Shown here piece by piece: positions 33,875 through 44,466 of a stretch of 64,000 nucleotides of DNA (the stretch's first letter is position 1; every line of letters begins with the position of its first letter). The position numbers and the translations under genes are program-made. Location: positions 62,001 to 126,000 of the forward strand of contig NZ_JAOALK010000047.1 of the NCBI RefSeq assembly GCF_025154055.1. Direction: 5' to 3'. Below the pieces are notes generated by a model. That model was not told the origin of the DNA. It saw nothing but the letters and a program-made list of their open reading frames with translations, and searched no databases. Source of the stretch: Aquibacillus koreensis (GTDB taxonomy: Bacteria > Bacillota > Bacilli > Bacillales > Amphibacillaceae).

Positions 33875-33946
33875 CGAACGTTAGGTAATTTCCAAATAAA
33901 AACATTCGTTTTTCGTATTGACTATGTGTCATTTACCTAGTATTAT
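33875..33946 (+). promoter_or_regulatory. PurR-box-like sites and promoter of pbuG
   Basis: CGAACGTT (33875-33882) and AACATTCG (33901-33908) form an inverted pair with 18 bp between, similar to PurR boxes. The promoter TTGACT (33918-33923), 17 bp, TATTAT (33941-33946) follows directly. Confidence 0.6.
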
Positions 33947-33974
33947 AGATTTTGTAATCATAATTTCATAGAAA

Positions 33975-34050
33975 TATCGTCGTATAATGATGGGGATATG
34001 GCCCATGAGTTTCTACCGGACTACCGTAAATTGGTCTGACTACGAAGATA
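33975..34050 (+). ncRNA. Guanine riboswitch of pbuG
   Basis: P1 arms TATCGTCGTA and TACGAAGATA (one mismatch). The core reads GATATGGCCC and GTTTCTACC in the first junction, and GTCTGACTACG at the end, with the guanine-type C. It is located 120 bp before the permease start. Confidence 0.92.
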
Positions 34051-34095
34051 AACGATATATTTTTTGTTTTTTTTCGTTTCTTCGACAGTAAAGGT

Positions 34096-34127
34096 AGCAC
34101 TCTTGGTATTTCCAGGGGTGCTTTTTG
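34096..34127 (+). terminator. Riboswitch-controlled terminator before pbuG
   Basis: Arms AGCACTCTTGG and CCAGGGGTGCT (with G-T pairs), followed by TTTTT. It ends 45 bp before the start codon. Confidence 0.8.
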
Positions 34128-34171
34128 TGCTTTCTTAAAAAATGCGACATAAAAAGAGGAGGAATTTATTC

Positions 34172-35479
34172 ATGAAGAAGTATTTCCAGTTTGATGCGTT
34201 AGGTACGAACTATCGTAAGGAATCCATGGCTGGTGTTACAACATTCTTAGCTATGGCGTATATCTTGTTCGTTAACCCTGACCTGTTATCTGCAACAGGT
34301 ATGGATCAAGGTGCAATCTTTACGGCAACAGCACTTGCTGCAGCAGTAGGTACGTTAATCATGGGTCTTCTTGCAAAGTATCCAGTTGCATTAGCACCTG
34401 GCATGGGATTAAATGCGTTCTTTGCTTTTACAGTAGTTATTGGATGGGAAATTCCATGGGAAACAGCATTAGCAGGGGTTTTAGTTTCAGGTCTTATTTT
34501 TATTGTTTTAACCCTTACAGGTGTCCGTGAAAAAGTAATTAATGCAATTCCAGCTAACCTAAAATTAGCGGTTGGTGCAGGTATTGGTTTATTCATCGCA
34601 TTTATTGGTTTCCAAAATGCAGGGATCATTGTTAATGATGATGCAACATTAGTTAGTTTAGGTGATTTATCTGCTGGTCCTACATTACTTGCAATCTTTG
34701 GTATTATCGTGACAGTAATCCTTCTTGCTGCGAATATCAAAGGAGGCGTATTTTATGGAATGATCATAACTGCGATTGTTGGTATGTTTTTTGGTCAAGT
34801 ACCATATCCGACAAGCATTAATGACATCATTGGTCCAGTTCCAAGCTTAGAGCCAACATTTGGTCAAGCGTTTCTACACTTAGGTGATGTATTTACGATT
34901 CAAATGCTAGTTGTTATTCTTACATTCTTATTCGTTGACTTCTTTGATACAGCTGGTACTTTAGTGGCTGTAGCAAATAAAGCTGGTTTAATGAAAGACA
35001 ATAAACTTCCACGTGCAGGCAAAGCATTATTCGCTGACTCTGCTGCAACAGTTGTTGGTGCAACGCTTGGTACTTCTACTACTACTTCATATGTAGAGTC
35101 TACAACTGGTGTTAGTGCTGGTGGTCGTACAGGTTTTGCGTCAATCGTAACGGCTGCATTATTCTTATTAGCACTTGTGTTCTCACCGCTATTAGGTATG
35201 GTTACATCATCTGTAACGGCACCTGCGTTAATCATTGTTGGTGTACTCATGTGTTCTGCGTTAAAAGAGATTGAATGGGATCAATTTGAAGTTGCTGTTC
35301 CTGCATTCTTGACTGTCATTGCTATGCCACTTGCGTATAGTATTGCAACAGGTATCGCGATGGGATTTGTATTCTATCCAATCACAATGGTAGTAAGAGG
35401 GAAAGCCAAAGAAATCAACCCAATTATGTGGGGATTGTTCGTGATCTTTATCCTGTACTTCATTTTCTTAGCGGAATAA
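34172..35479 (+). CDS. pbuG: Guanine/hypoxanthine permease (AzgA-type)
   Basis: 435 residues from ATG 34172, which has AGGAGGAATTTATTC in front; the frame extends 10 codons up, but without a ribosome site. About twelve membrane segments. The NCS2/AzgA features are GVTTFLAMAYILFVNP, ALAPGMGLNAFFAF, and the conserved FVDFFDTAGTLVAVA and TSTTTSYVESTTGVSAGGRTG (key residues TSTTTS and ESTTG). It brings in guanine and hypoxanthine with protons. Its expression should be lowered by guanine through the riboswitch; the gene order guaA-pbuG is as in B. subtilis. Confidence 0.94.
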   Translation: MKKYFQFDALGTNYRKESMAGVTTFLAMAYILFVNPDLLSATGMDQGAIFTATALAAAVGTLIMGLLAKYPVALAPGMGLNAFFAFTVVIGWEIPWETALAGVLVSGLIFIVLTLTGVREKVINAIPANLKLAVGAGIGLFIAFIGFQNAGIIVNDDATLVSLGDLSAGPTLLAIFGIIVTVILLAANIKGGVFYGMIITAIVGMFFGQVPYPTSINDIIGPVPSLEPTFGQAFLHLGDVFTIQMLVVILTFLFVDFFDTAGTLVAVANKAGLMKDNKLPRAGKALFADSAATVVGATLGTSTTTSYVESTTGVSAGGRTGFASIVTAALFLLALVFSPLLGMVTSSVTAPALIIVGVLMCSALKEIEWDQFEVAVPAFLTVIAMPLAYSIATGIAMGFVFYPITMVVRGKAKEINPIMWGLFVIFILYFIFLAE

Positions 35480-35487
35480 ATAGATGG

Positions 35488-35525
35488 AAAAAGCCTTGGC
35501 TGACTGGCCAAGGCTTTTTATTTTG
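35488..35525 (+). terminator. Terminator of pbuG
   Basis: Ten-bp arms AAGCCTTGGC and GCCAAGGCTT around a six-base loop, followed by T-rich sequence. Confidence 0.9.
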
Positions 35526-35564
35526 ATTTTCTTAATGTATAAGATGTACTCAGACAGTTTTTAA

Positions 35565-35744
35565 GCGGACAATTATTCCTTTATTTACACCAAAATGACC
35601 ATTTTAATAATACTTGCGGACATATGTTCCGCTATTTCCTGATTTTGAAGGGATTTTCATAGCAATTCTAAGGAATAACGGAATAAATGTCCGCAAGTAG
35701 TCTAAATTAATAAGAAAAGAAGAAAATAAGGGAAAAAATGTCCG
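35565..35744. repeat. Four-armed nested inverted intergenic repeat, locus C
   Basis: F1 GCGGACAATTATTCCTTTAT (35565-35584), F2 GCGGACATATGTTCCGCTAT (35616-35635), R1 AATAACGGAATAAATGTCCG (35674-35693) and R2 AATAAGGGAAAAAATGTCCG (35725-35744). The order of arms is that of locus B, but the core between GCGGACA and CCG differs. It occupies most of the gap behind pbuG, and nothing coding is seen in it. Confidence 0.72.
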
Positions 35745-35801
35745 TCCATTGAAACTGTCACCACCAGAAAAGTAGCCGTGGTAGTGAACCTATTAGACTA
35801 C

Positions 35802-36236
35802 TCACTGCTCCTCCAAATTCCGTATTTCCAACCGATTCTTTTTCGTCCCATCATTCACTAACCGGTGCAATTGCAGCACGAGTAATCCATGTTGGTAGGT
35901 GGCTTGGATTTTATCACTTCTTACTGGATAGGGAAGCTCAATTTTTCTTTCAAACATACCCTGAATGATTTCGTTTTTCATAACCTCGCCGCTCTCGTGA
36001 TTAATATCAATCATGCCTTTTAATTCCAATGTTGCATAATCAACATATACATCTACTTTTTCTAGATCTTTTACACCAGGTAAATTAACATAACAGATTA
36101 GTTCATTTTCATATTTGTACAAATTAATCTGGGGTACAGGTGGCTTAAGTACATCTTCAAATTCGTTCCAAAAAGTATCTCCAAAAAAATGATCCATGTT
36201 CTTTTTCCAGTCATTCATATTACGAAAAGGATCCAT
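35802..36236 (-). CDS. Hsp20/alpha-crystallin family small heat-shock-like protein
   Basis: 144 residues. The alpha-crystallin core goes from about residue 37 to 128: VPQINLYKYENELICYVNLPG, then DVYVDYATLELKG and KIQATYQHGLLVLQL, where the G-L-L variant of the usual GxL motif can be seen. The head is Asp/Asn/Trp rich. Small Hsp20 proteins keep unfolded proteins soluble, and in spore formers CotM-like relatives are coat proteins; the short head and this locus leave both open. It stands alone on the minus strand. Confidence 0.85.
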   Translation of the reverse strand: MDPFRNMNDWKKNMDHFFGDTFWNEFEDVLKPPVPQINLYKYENELICYVNLPGVKDLEKVDVYVDYATLELKGMIDINHESGEVMKNEIIQGMFERKIELPYPVRSDKIQATYQHGLLVLQLHRLVNDGTKKNRLEIRNLEEQ

Positions 36237-36427
36237 ATAATTCTCCTTTCTTACCTCGAATTTCCTGAAATGGACAGAGGAAGCGGTTTTGAATGTTTGG
36301 CGCTAAGGAATAGAATACGATATAGTGTATGCATAACTTTTTATATGGGTGAATACCTAGATTTGATGATTACAACAAGTGAAATAGAGAAAAACTAGGT
36401 TTTAACAAATAGTAGGAGGCTTTTAAT

Positions 36428-37048
36428 GTGTTAGAAAATGCTTTTATTATGATCGTTATTATTTTGTTAGTTAATGTGGTTTACGTATCTTTATCGACAC
36501 TACGGGTAATTTTAACTTTAAAAGGAAGAAGATACATAGCTGCAATGATCGGGATGTTCGAGATTACCATTTACACGTTAGGTTTAGGGCTAGTGTTGAG
36601 TAATCTTGATCGTATTGAGAATTTAATTGCCTATGCACTCGGTTATGGGATCGGTGTAATCGTTGGGTCTAAAATTGAGGAAAAACTTGCGCTTGGGTAC
36701 ATTACAGTCAATGTGATCTCGTCTAACCCTGATATTGAATTTACTAAAAAGCTGCGTGATAAAGGGTATGGCGTTACAAGCAGTTATGCCTATGGTATGG
36801 AAGGGGATCGTTTATCGATGCAAATATTGACACCGAGGAAATATGAGTTAATGTTATATGAAGCGATAAAAGAACTGGATCCGAAAGCATTTATCATTGC
36901 GTATGAGCCAAAACAAATTCACGGCGGCTTTTGGGTCAAACAGGTAAAGAAAGGACGCCTTTTTAAAAATGCCAAAAAAACAGAAGAACGTACAGAAGCG
37001 CCAACCGAACAACCTGTCGAAGAGCCAAACGCAAAACCAAAGGAATAA
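36428..37048 (+). CDS. yebE: UPF0316/DUF2179-type membrane protein
   Basis: 206 residues from GTG 36428 (AGGAGG 8 bp before). Three membrane segments (residues 4-23, 38-57, 63-83), then a DUF2179-like cytosolic domain with [20 protein letters not shown] and an extra Glu/Thr/Pro-rich tail (about residues 180-206). The family is widespread in Firmicutes, and its function is not known. Same place as YebE in B. subtilis, before the pur operon. Its tail overlaps the next gene by 80 bp. Confidence 0.88.
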   Translation: MLENAFIMIVIILLVNVVYVSLSTLRVILTLKGRRYIAAMIGMFEITIYTLGLGLVLSNLDRIENLIAYALGYGIGVIVGSKIEEKLALGYITVNVISSNPDIEFTKKLRDKGYGVTSSYAYGMEGDRLSMQILTPRKYELMLYEAIKELDPKAFIIAYEPKQIHGGFWVKQVKKGRLFKNAKKTEERTEAPTEQPVEEPNAKPKE

Positions 37049-37241
37049 GAAAAGGTTTGAGTTACAAGAAAATGAATCAATAGACCAGTGTCTAGACCGA
37101 ATTAAGCAGGAAGGATACACCCCGGTTAGAAGGGTAGAAGAACCTGTATTTCAAGAAATAGAACAAAACGGACAAAAGACCTACGAACCGGTGGGAAGAA
37201 AGGTGATCTTTGATTCAATACTAGCAAAACACGAACAATAA
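36969..37241 (+). CDS. yebG: NETI-motif protein (YebG-like)
   Basis: 90 residues. The conserved core is [20 protein letters not shown] (about residues 27-46) followed by [14 protein letters not shown]; in most members the motif is N-E-T-I, and here it is N-E-S-I. A 25-residue Lys/Gln/Asn-rich head precedes it. Start at ATG 36969 with GAAAGGA in front; the head overlaps the end of yebE in another frame by 80 bp. The role is unknown; it is conserved next to purE in related bacteria. Confidence 0.8.
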   Translation: MPKKQKNVQKRQPNNLSKSQTQNQRNKKRFELQENESIDQCLDRIKQEGYTPVRRVEEPVFQEIEQNGQKTYEPVGRKVIFDSILAKHEQ

Positions 37242-37302
37242 AAAATACCTATAAACTATTGTTCGATATTTTATTGACCAACTCCCTAATACTTGTTATC
37301 AT
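37232..37302 (+). promoter_or_regulatory. PurR-box pair and promoter of the pur operon
   Basis: CGAACAATA (37232-37240) and TATTGTTCG (37257-37265) form a perfect inverted pair with 16 bp between, the form and spacing of PurR boxes of Bacillus. Then TTGACC (37273-37278), 18 bp, TATCAT (37297-37302). The first box lies in the last codons of yebG. Confidence 0.8.
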
Positions 37303-37327
37303 AGAAATGCACTAAGATTATACGTTA

Positions 37328-37397
37328 ACCTCATATAATTTCGGGGATATGGCCCGATCGTTTCTACCCGTCACCGTAAATGATGGACTATGAGGGA
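37328..37397 (+). ncRNA. Guanine riboswitch of the pur operon
   Basis: P1 arms CCTCATA and TATGAGG. Core: GATATGGCCCGATCGTTTCT at the first junction (key TATGG and TTTCTACC) and ATGGACTATG at the end, with the guanine-type C. It follows the promoter directly. Confidence 0.92.
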
Positions 37398-37551
37398 GGA
37401 TGAATCATTGTATTTGCCATGTATTAGGGATACGTGTGCCTCCAAGTTATGTAAGAAAATATAACAAGGAATACATGTGAACCTTCGCGATGATGTTTCG
37501 AGTCATCGAATGCCACTACAGTGATTATTACGGATGCATATGAAATGACGT

Positions 37552-37597
37552 ATGCCTATTCATCTTCTCTCAACATGAGATGAATAGGCATTTTTTT
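37552..37597 (+). terminator. Leader terminator before purE
   Basis: Fourteen-bp perfect arms ATGCCTATTCATCT and AGATGAATAGGCAT, followed by seven T. It is 155 bp after the riboswitch, so a long leader with anti-terminator lies between; no ORF is seen in 37398-37551. Confidence 0.9.
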
Positions 37598-37654
37598 ACG
37601 AAAACAATTATCAGATAATTTGTTATAAATACATAACAGGGGAAGAGGGGTTTT

Positions 37655-38146
37655 ATGACTAGAGTCGGAATCGTGATGGGCAGTATCTCGGATTGGGAAA
37701 CGATGAAGCATGCATGTGACGTACTGGATGAACTAGGAATCTCCTATGAAAAAGAAATCGTTTCTGCACATCGAACGCCTGATGATATGTTTACTTATGC
37801 AGAGACTGCTAGAGAAAAAGGACTGAACGTTATTATCGCAGGTGCAGGTGGAGCTGCGCACTTACCAGGAATGATTGCAGCTAAAACAACACTGCCAGTC
37901 ATAGGTGTACCTGTACAGTCTAAAGCATTAAACGGATTAGATTCGTTACTATCGATTGTGCAAATGCCGGGTGGTGTACCTGTCGCAACGGTAGCTATAG
38001 GTGAAGCTGGCGCAAAAAATGCAGGCATCCTAGCAACCCAAATGATTGGCGCGTTTGAGCAAGATGTAGCCAATAGGTTGCAAGCATATCAAAATCAATT
38101 ACAAGAAAAGGTAAATGAAATGAGGGACCAACTTGCGACAAAATAG
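37655..38146 (+). CDS. purE: N5-carboxyaminoimidazole ribonucleotide mutase
   Basis: 163 residues. [13 protein letters not shown] and [13 protein letters not shown] are the conserved class I PurE motifs, with the His that moves the carboxyl group, and [11 protein letters not shown] the next. It converts N5-CAIR (made by PurK) into CAIR. First gene of the operon purE-K-B-C-S-Q-L-F-M-N-H-D, which needs no separate promoter after this point; overlaps purK by 14 bp. Confidence 0.96.
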   Translation: MTRVGIVMGSISDWETMKHACDVLDELGISYEKEIVSAHRTPDDMFTYAETAREKGLNVIIAGAGGAAHLPGMIAAKTTLPVIGVPVQSKALNGLDSLLSIVQMPGGVPVATVAIGEAGAKNAGILATQMIGAFEQDVANRLQAYQNQLQEKVNEMRDQLATK

Positions 38147-39263
38147 ATTGTATTATGGATCTACGATTGGCATCGTTGGTGGGGGCCAACTAGGTCGAAT
38201 GATGGCAACTGCAGCAAAACATATGGGTTACCGGATTGTTGTGTTAGACCCGACAGAAGATTGTCCAACCGCTCAAGTAAGTGATCACCACATTATTGCT
38301 GATTATGCTGATAAAGAAGCTATCAGACAATTGGCTGCACAGTGTGATGTCGTGACCTATGAGTTTGAAAATGTTGATCTAGAGTCAGCGAATTATTTAC
38401 AAGAAAAAGGGTTGCTTCCACAAGGTTCAAAGCAACTTCGGTTTACACAAGATCGTGAAGATGAAAAGACATTATTGAGAGAAAATGGCTTACCTATCGC
38501 ACCTTTTGCAATCGTCACAGATGGTAAGCAGTTACAAGAAGCAATCAAGGAAATTGGTATTCCTTCTGTCTTAAAAACTTGTCGAGGTGGATATGACGGA
38601 AAAGGCCAACTAAAGATTGAAACAGAAGCAAATGTAGCGGAAGCGATCCAATTTGTTGAAAAGAATGGTCGTTGTATCTTAGAACAATGGGTAGTGTTTG
38701 ATAAAGAAGTTTCCGTTGTGCTAACAAGAGGGTTGGATGGTGACATTACGTTCTTCCCAGTAGCTGAAAATGAACACAAACACCATATTTTATCGAAAAC
38801 AATCGTACCAGCACGTGTACCAATGCTTGTACATGAAAAAGCACTAGATGCAGCAAAGGTGATTGCAGAAAGTATTGGAGTCGTTGGGACATTTGCGATT
38901 GAAATGTTCGTTCGTGGTGATGCTATCTATATAAATGAAATGGCACCGAGGCCACATAACTCTGGTCACTATACAATAGAAGCGTGTAATGTATCCCAGT
39001 TTGAGCAACATGTAAGAGCCATTTGTGGGTTGCCATTAGTACCAGTATTGTTCCATGGAGGAGCGGTGATGGTCAATTTACTTGGAGAAGATGTAGAGCC
39101 TTACATGCAAAAAATCGATGAATTAACTGGAGCACAAATCCACATGTATGGAAAAAGTGAAAACAAGCCTAAACGAAAGATGGGGCACATCACTTTTGTA
39201 GCTAACGAATTAGAACAATTACAACAGATCATAGATGATGCAATACAAATAGAAAAAGTATAA
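38133..39263 (+). CDS. purK: N5-carboxyaminoimidazole ribonucleotide synthase
   Basis: 376 residues from TTG 38133, preceded by GAGGGA; this gives [19 protein letters not shown], with the PurK nucleotide-binding start [12 protein letters not shown]-grasp features: [12 protein letters not shown] and [15 protein letters not shown]. It joins bicarbonate to AIR with ATP. Overlaps purE by 14 bp, so the two are translationally coupled, consistent with their successive reactions. Confidence 0.96.
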   Translation: MRQNRLYYGSTIGIVGGGQLGRMMATAAKHMGYRIVVLDPTEDCPTAQVSDHHIIADYADKEAIRQLAAQCDVVTYEFENVDLESANYLQEKGLLPQGSKQLRFTQDREDEKTLLRENGLPIAPFAIVTDGKQLQEAIKEIGIPSVLKTCRGGYDGKGQLKIETEANVAEAIQFVEKNGRCILEQWVVFDKEVSVVLTRGLDGDITFFPVAENEHKHHILSKTIVPARVPMLVHEKALDAAKVIAESIGVVGTFAIEMFVRGDAIYINEMAPRPHNSGHYTIEACNVSQFEQHVRAICGLPLVPVLFHGGAVMVNLLGEDVEPYMQKIDELTGAQIHMYGKSENKPKRKMGHITFVANELEQLQQIIDDAIQIEKV

Positions 39264-39288
39264 CAAGTATATAGGAGGAAACACATAC

Positions 39289-40581
39289 ATGATTAGTCGC
39301 TATACACGAGAAGAAATGGGATCGATTTGGACAGATGAAAACAAATACCAAGCTTGGTTAGAAGTTGAAATATTAGCATGTGAAGCATGGAGTGAATTAG
39401 GTTTTATTCCAAAAGAAGATGTGGCGAAAATAAGAGAAAATGCATCGTTTGATGTGAACCGTATTTTAGAAATCGAACAAGAAACAAGACACGATGTAGT
39501 TGCCTTTACTCGTGCTGTATCCGAAACGTTAGGCGAAGAGAAAAAGTGGGTGCATTACGGTCTTACTTCTACTGATGTAGTAGACACAGCTTTATCTTAC
39601 TTATTAAAACAAGCAAATGACATCATCAGAAAAGACATCGAAAATTTCATCGATATCCTTGCTACAAAAGCACAAGAGCATAAGCATACGGTGATGATGG
39701 GTAGAACGCATGGTGTACATGCAGAACCAACAACGTTTGGCTTGAAAATGGCTTTATGGTACGAAGAAATGAAGCGTAACTTGGAACGTTTTAATGCAGC
39801 AGCTAACACAATTGAAACTGGTAAACTATCTGGTGCGGTTGGAACGTATGCCAATATCGATCCTTTTGTAGAGCAATATGTATGTGAAAAGCTAGGTTTA
39901 ACACCTGCACCTGTATCGACACAAACATTGCAACGTGATCGTCATGCCCATTACATGTCTACACTAGCGCTAGTGGCGGCATCGATTGAGAAGTTTGCGA
40001 CAGAGGTTCGTGGCTTGCAGAAAACAGAAACAAGAGAAGTAGAAGAATTTTTCGCAAAAGGACAAAAAGGTTCATCTGCAATGCCACATAAGCGTAACCC
40101 AATTGGCTCTGAGAATATGACTGGTATGGCAAGAGTGATTCGCGGTTATATGGTAACGGCATATGAGAATGTCGCGTTATGGCATGAAAGAGATATCTCG
40201 CACTCGTCTGCAGAGCGTGTAATTTTACCAGATGGAACGATTGCGCTTGACTATATGTTAAATCGTTTTTCGAATATCGTGAAAAACTTAACGGTGTTCC
40301 CAGAAAACATGAAACGTAACATTGATCGAACTTACGGTGTTATTTTCTCACAACGCGTACTTCTATCGTTAATCGATAAAGGAATGAGCAGAGAAGAAGC
40401 ATACGACATGGTGCAACCAAATGCGATGAAGGCTTGGGAAACGGCAACTCCATTTAGAGAATTAATTGAAGCAGAAGAGAAAATTACTAATGTTTTATCA
40501 AAAGAAGAGCTGGATGACTGTTTTGATTACACATACCACTTGAAAAATGTAGATCAGATTTTTACCAAGATTGGATTGTAA
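39289..40581 (+). CDS. purB: Adenylosuccinate lyase
   Basis: 430 residues. The lyase superfamily signature is [16 protein letters not shown] (about residues 264-279, with the flexible catalytic Ser), and [13 protein letters not shown] and [13 protein letters not shown] supply the substrate-site residues. It acts twice in purine synthesis, on SAICAR and on adenylosuccinate. AGGAGG lies 12 bp upstream. 25 bp after purK and before purC, as in Bacillus. Confidence 0.97.
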   Translation: MISRYTREEMGSIWTDENKYQAWLEVEILACEAWSELGFIPKEDVAKIRENASFDVNRILEIEQETRHDVVAFTRAVSETLGEEKKWVHYGLTSTDVVDTALSYLLKQANDIIRKDIENFIDILATKAQEHKHTVMMGRTHGVHAEPTTFGLKMALWYEEMKRNLERFNAAANTIETGKLSGAVGTYANIDPFVEQYVCEKLGLTPAPVSTQTLQRDRHAHYMSTLALVAASIEKFATEVRGLQKTETREVEEFFAKGQKGSSAMPHKRNPIGSENMTGMARVIRGYMVTAYENVALWHERDISHSSAERVILPDGTIALDYMLNRFSNIVKNLTVFPENMKRNIDRTYGVIFSQRVLLSLIDKGMSREEAYDMVQPNAMKAWETATPFRELIEAEEKITNVLSKEELDDCFDYTYHLKNVDQIFTKIGL

Positions 40582-40615
40582 GTTGCAACTCACAAAATAA
40601 AATGGGGTGACATTC

Positions 40616-41329
40616 GTGAAGGGTAACCTTTTGTATGAGGGGAAAGCAAAGCAAGTGTTCGAAGTAGAAGGAAGTGACGACCAGTTAGTATTGTCCTATA
40701 AAAATGATGCTACAGCATTTAACGGGAAGAAGAAGGCTAGTTTTACTGGTAAAGGAAAGTACAACAATTTAATCACGGCCAAAGTTTTTGAATACTTAAA
40801 GGACAAAGGGGTAAACAGTCACTTTATTCGTGCCTTGAATGACACGGAGCAGTTAGTCGAAAGAACAACGATTATTCCAGTGGAAGTAGTTGTTCGAAAT
40901 ATTGCTGCGGGTAGTATTACGAGACGCTTAGGTATTGCTGAGAAAACAGTGTTTACGCCACCTCTTGTGGAGCTTTATTACAAAAAAGATGAATTAGGTG
41001 ACCCAATCATTAATGATGCGCATGCATTCCTCTTAACGGATGTGACCGAACAAGAACTACAACAGATTAAGTCGATGGCATTAGCGGTGAATACACAACT
41101 ACAAGTATTCTTTGAAGATATAGGATTAACGATCGCAGATTTTAAATTAGAGTTTGGACGAAACAAAAATGGGGAGATTATCCTATCGGATGAGATCTCC
41201 CCGGATACATGTAGACTATGGGACGTTAACACTGGTGAAAAAATGGATAAAGATGTGTTTCGTGAGGATTTAGGCGATCTTTTATCTGTGTACGACAACA
41301 TTTTAAATCGACTGGAGGCAGTAAAATGA
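40616..41329 (+). CDS. purC: SAICAR synthase
   Basis: 237 residues from GTG 40616, because GGGGTG lies at the right distance; a GTG at 40607 in the same frame is inside this site. Starts KGNLLYEGKAKQVFEVEG, the family nucleotide loop, and has EVVVRNIAAGS and LSDEISPDTCRLWD, the substrate motifs. It links CAIR with aspartate. The stop overlaps the purS start as ATGA. Confidence 0.96.
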   Translation: MKGNLLYEGKAKQVFEVEGSDDQLVLSYKNDATAFNGKKKASFTGKGKYNNLITAKVFEYLKDKGVNSHFIRALNDTEQLVERTTIIPVEVVVRNIAAGSITRRLGIAEKTVFTPPLVELYYKKDELGDPIINDAHAFLLTDVTEQELQQIKSMALAVNTQLQVFFEDIGLTIADFKLEFGRNKNGEIILSDEISPDTCRLWDVNTGEKMDKDVFREDLGDLLSVYDNILNRLEAVK

Positions 41330-41577
41330 AAAAAGTGAAAATTTATATCACATTAAAGCAGGGTGTTTTAGATCCACAAGGTAAAGCAGTACAAGATTCG
41401 TTGAACACATTAGGTTATGAGGATGTGTTAAGCGCGCGTGTAGGAAAATACATGGAGTTAACAATGGATGATCATGCCGATGTGGAAAAACAAGTGGAAG
41501 AAATGTGTGTAAAGTTACTTGCTAACCCAGTTATTGAAGATTATGCGTACACAGTTGAGGAGGTTGTCGTTTCGTGA
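41326..41577 (+). CDS. purS: FGAM synthase subunit PurS
   Basis: 83 residues, the usual size. [20 protein letters not shown] is the characteristic beginning, then [11 protein letters not shown]. It forms the three-part FGAM synthase with PurQ and PurL and helps pass ammonia. It overlaps both purC (ATGA) and purQ (GTGA). Confidence 0.96.
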   Translation: MKKVKIYITLKQGVLDPQGKAVQDSLNTLGYEDVLSARVGKYMELTMDDHADVEKQVEEMCVKLLANPVIEDYAYTVEEVVVS

Positions 41578-42257
41578 AGTTTGCAGTGATTGTTTTTCCT
41601 GGATCTAATTGTGACAGAGACATGTATCATGCAGCTAAAGATGCATTAGGTGCGGAAGCGGAACTTGTGTGGTACCAAACTGCCAATCTAGAAGACTATG
41701 ATGCTATTTTAGTCCCTGGTGGTTTTTCTTATGGTGATTATTTAAGATGTGGTGCGATTGCAGCAACGTCACATATTGTAACGGAAATTAAACGTGAAGC
41801 GGCAAAAGGAAAGCCAGTCTTAGGTGTATGCAACGGATTTCAAATTCTATTAGAAGCAGGCTTGTTACCTGGTGCGTTATTACGTAATAAAAACTTGAAG
41901 TTCATGTGTCGTTTTGAAGATTTAGTAGTGGAAAATAGTAAGACAATGTTTTCATCTGCTTATGAAGAGAAACAAGTGATTTCCCTTCCAATTGCACATG
42001 GAGAAGGTAACTATTATTGCGACGACGCTACCTTAAAGCAGTTAAAAGCAAACAATCAAATCGTGTTTACGTATGCTAATAATCCGAATGGATCGGTGGA
42101 AGATATCGCAGGAATTGTGAACGAAGAAGGTAATGTACTTGGTATGATGCCACACCCAGAGCGTGCAGTAGAAAGCATACTTGGTGGCGATGATGGATTA
42201 AACCTATTTAAATCAGTGTTAAACAATTGGAGGGAAGCATATGTTACAGGCGCCTGA
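41574..42257 (+). CDS. purQ: FGAM synthase glutaminase subunit PurQ
   Basis: 227 residues from GTG 41574, in the overlap GTGA with purS. Triad of class I amidotransferases: Cys in [11 protein letters not shown], and His/Glu in [19 protein letters not shown] at the start is typical of PurQ. It frees ammonia from glutamine for PurL. The end overlaps purL by 17 bp. Confidence 0.97.
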   Translation: MKFAVIVFPGSNCDRDMYHAAKDALGAEAELVWYQTANLEDYDAILVPGGFSYGDYLRCGAIAATSHIVTEIKREAAKGKPVLGVCNGFQILLEAGLLPGALLRNKNLKFMCRFEDLVVENSKTMFSSAYEEKQVISLPIAHGEGNYYCDDATLKQLKANNQIVFTYANNPNGSVEDIAGIVNEEGNVLGMMPHPERAVESILGGDDGLNLFKSVLNNWREAYVTGA

Positions 42258-44466
42258 GATTACCCCGGAAGTAGTGGAAAAAGACAAACTTTATCGTGAC
42301 ATGGGGATAACAGATGAAGAGTTTGGCATGATTAAAAAAATTCTAGGCAGGCTTCCTAACTTTACCGAAACAGGCATCTTCTCGGTTATGTGGTCGGAAC
42401 ACTGTAGTTATAAAACATCAAAGCCTGTATTGGCAAAATTCCCAACGAAAGCCCCTCACGTGATCCAAGGACCTGGTGAAGGTGCTGGGATTATTGATAT
42501 CGGTGATAACCAAGCAGTGGTATTTAAGGTGGAAAGTCACAACCACCCTTCTGCCGTTGAACCTTATCAAGGTGCAGCTACTGGTGTTGGTGGGATTATC
42601 CGTGACGTTTTCTCAATGGGAGCTCGTCCGATCGCTCTATTAAACTCGTTACGTTTTGGTAATTTAACATCTGGCCGTGTGAAATATCTTTTTGAAGAAG
42701 TCGTGCATGGAATCGCAGGATACGGCAACTGTGTCGGCGTTCCAACTGTTGGTGGAGAAGTGCAGTTCGACAACTGCTATGAAGGTAATCCGCTTGTAAA
42801 CGCAATGTGCGTCGGGTTAATCGATCAAAAAGATATCCAAAAAGGAATTGCAGCTGGTATCGGGAATACGATCATTTATGCAGGTGCGCGTACTGGCCGT
42901 GATGGGATCCATGGTGCGACTTTTGCTTCTGAAGATTTATCGGAAGAATCCGAAAGCAAACGTCCGTCTGTTCAAGTTGGCGATCCGTTTATGGAAAAAT
43001 TACTAATTGAAGCATGTTTAGAAGTAATCCACTGTAATGCGCTTGTTGGAATTCAAGATATGGGTGCAGCAGGCCTTACATCTTCTGCGAGTGAAATGGC
43101 TAGTAAAGCTGGCACTGGTATGGAAATGAATTTGGACTTAATTCCACAGCGTGAATTAAATATGACACCTTATGAAATGATGCTTTCGGAGTCACAAGAG
43201 AGAATGCTTTTGTGTGTGAAACAAGGCGAAGAACAAGAGATCATTGATATTTTTGAAAAATACGGTTTAGAAGCAGTTGCTGTTGGTAAAGTAACGGACG
43301 ATAAAAAGTTCCGTTTATTGCATAAAGGTGAGGTAGCTGCAGATATTCCGGTTGATTCGTTAGCAGAAGATGCACCGGTTTATCACAAGCCATCCAAAGT
43401 GCCTGGATATTACGAAGAATTCCAAGCAATGGACAATTATATTCCAGATGTGAAAAATCAAGCAGAGGCGTTAAAAGCATTATTACAACAACCTACGATT
43501 GCAAGTAAAGAATGGGTTTACGATCAATACGATTCGATGGTGCAAACCAACACAGTTGTGACACCTGGTTCTGATGCTGCCGTTGTACGTGTGCGTGGCT
43601 ATGACAAAGCACTAGCAATGACTACGGACTGTAATTCTCGTTATATCTATTTAGATCCTGAAGTTGGTGGAAAAATTGCAGTGGCAGAAGCTGCTAGAAA
43701 TATCATTTGTTCAGGTGCGAGACCTTTAGGCTTAACAGATGGGTTGAACTTTGGTAATCCTGACAAGCCAGAAGTTTTTTGGCAAATTGAGAAAAGTGTG
43801 GATGGCATGAGTGAGGCTTGCTTAAAGCTAAACACGCCTGTTATTAGTGGAAACGTGTCTCTTTACAATGAATCTGGTAATCAAGCAATCTTTCCAACAC
43901 CAGTTGTTGGCATGGTAGGTTTGCATGAGTCACTTGATCATATTACACCATCTTTCTTCCAAGCAGAAGGCGATGCCATCTATGTGATTGGTGAAGCTAC
44001 CCCTGAATTTGGTGGTAGTGAGTTGCAAAATGTATTTGAAAATAAATATTTTGGCAAAGCGCCTGCGATTGATTTAGATGTCGAAGCAAAACGTCAAACG
44101 CAGTTATTACAAGCGATACAGTCAGGTCTTGTTGCATCAGCACATGATTTAGCCGAAGGTGGATTAGGTGTAGCGCTTGCGGAGTCGCTATTCGGAACAA
44201 ATCTTGGGTGTGTTGTTGATGTAGATGGCAACCTTACAACTGCATTATTCAGTGAAACGCAATCACGCTTTATCGTATCCGTGAAACAAGAAAATAGAGA
44301 AGTGTTTGAAGCGTCTGTAGAAGATGCGAAACTGATCGGTTCGGTAACAAATACCAAGATGTTACAAGTAACAAAAGCTGATGAAACCGTGATTGAAGAG
44401 TCTGTTGCAGACTTGACAGCGTTATGGAAAGGGGCTATCCCATGCTTGCTGAAATCAAAGGCTTAA
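42241..44466 (+). CDS. purL: FGAM synthase large subunit PurL
   Basis: 741 residues, the small PurL type that works with PurS and PurQ. Motifs: [32 protein letters not shown], and in the second half [19 protein letters not shown]. It turns FGAR with ATP and ammonia into FGAM. Start ATG 42241 with GGAGGG before it, inside purQ. The next gene purF begins inside its end. Confidence 0.97.
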   Translation: MLQAPEITPEVVEKDKLYRDMGITDEEFGMIKKILGRLPNFTETGIFSVMWSEHCSYKTSKPVLAKFPTKAPHVIQGPGEGAGIIDIGDNQAVVFKVESHNHPSAVEPYQGAATGVGGIIRDVFSMGARPIALLNSLRFGNLTSGRVKYLFEEVVHGIAGYGNCVGVPTVGGEVQFDNCYEGNPLVNAMCVGLIDQKDIQKGIAAGIGNTIIYAGARTGRDGIHGATFASEDLSEESESKRPSVQVGDPFMEKLLIEACLEVIHCNALVGIQDMGAAGLTSSASEMASKAGTGMEMNLDLIPQRELNMTPYEMMLSESQERMLLCVKQGEEQEIIDIFEKYGLEAVAVGKVTDDKKFRLLHKGEVAADIPVDSLAEDAPVYHKPSKVPGYYEEFQAMDNYIPDVKNQAEALKALLQQPTIASKEWVYDQYDSMVQTNTVVTPGSDAAVVRVRGYDKALAMTTDCNSRYIYLDPEVGGKIAVAEAARNIICSGARPLGLTDGLNFGNPDKPEVFWQIEKSVDGMSEACLKLNTPVISGNVSLYNESGNQAIFPTPVVGMVGLHESLDHITPSFFQAEGDAIYVIGEATPEFGGSELQNVFENKYFGKAPAIDLDVEAKRQTQLLQAIQSGLVASAHDLAEGGLGVALAESLFGTNLGCVVDVDGNLTTALFSETQSRFIVSVKQENREVFEASVEDAKLIGSVTNTKMLQVTKADETVIEESVADLTALWKGAIPCLLKSKA

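Noticed and set aside
36969-37048. Error in yebE end or yebG start because of an 80-bp overlap
   Set aside because: Both frames are open and the yebG ATG has a fitting ribosome site; overlap is accepted, though the yebG head could be shorter.
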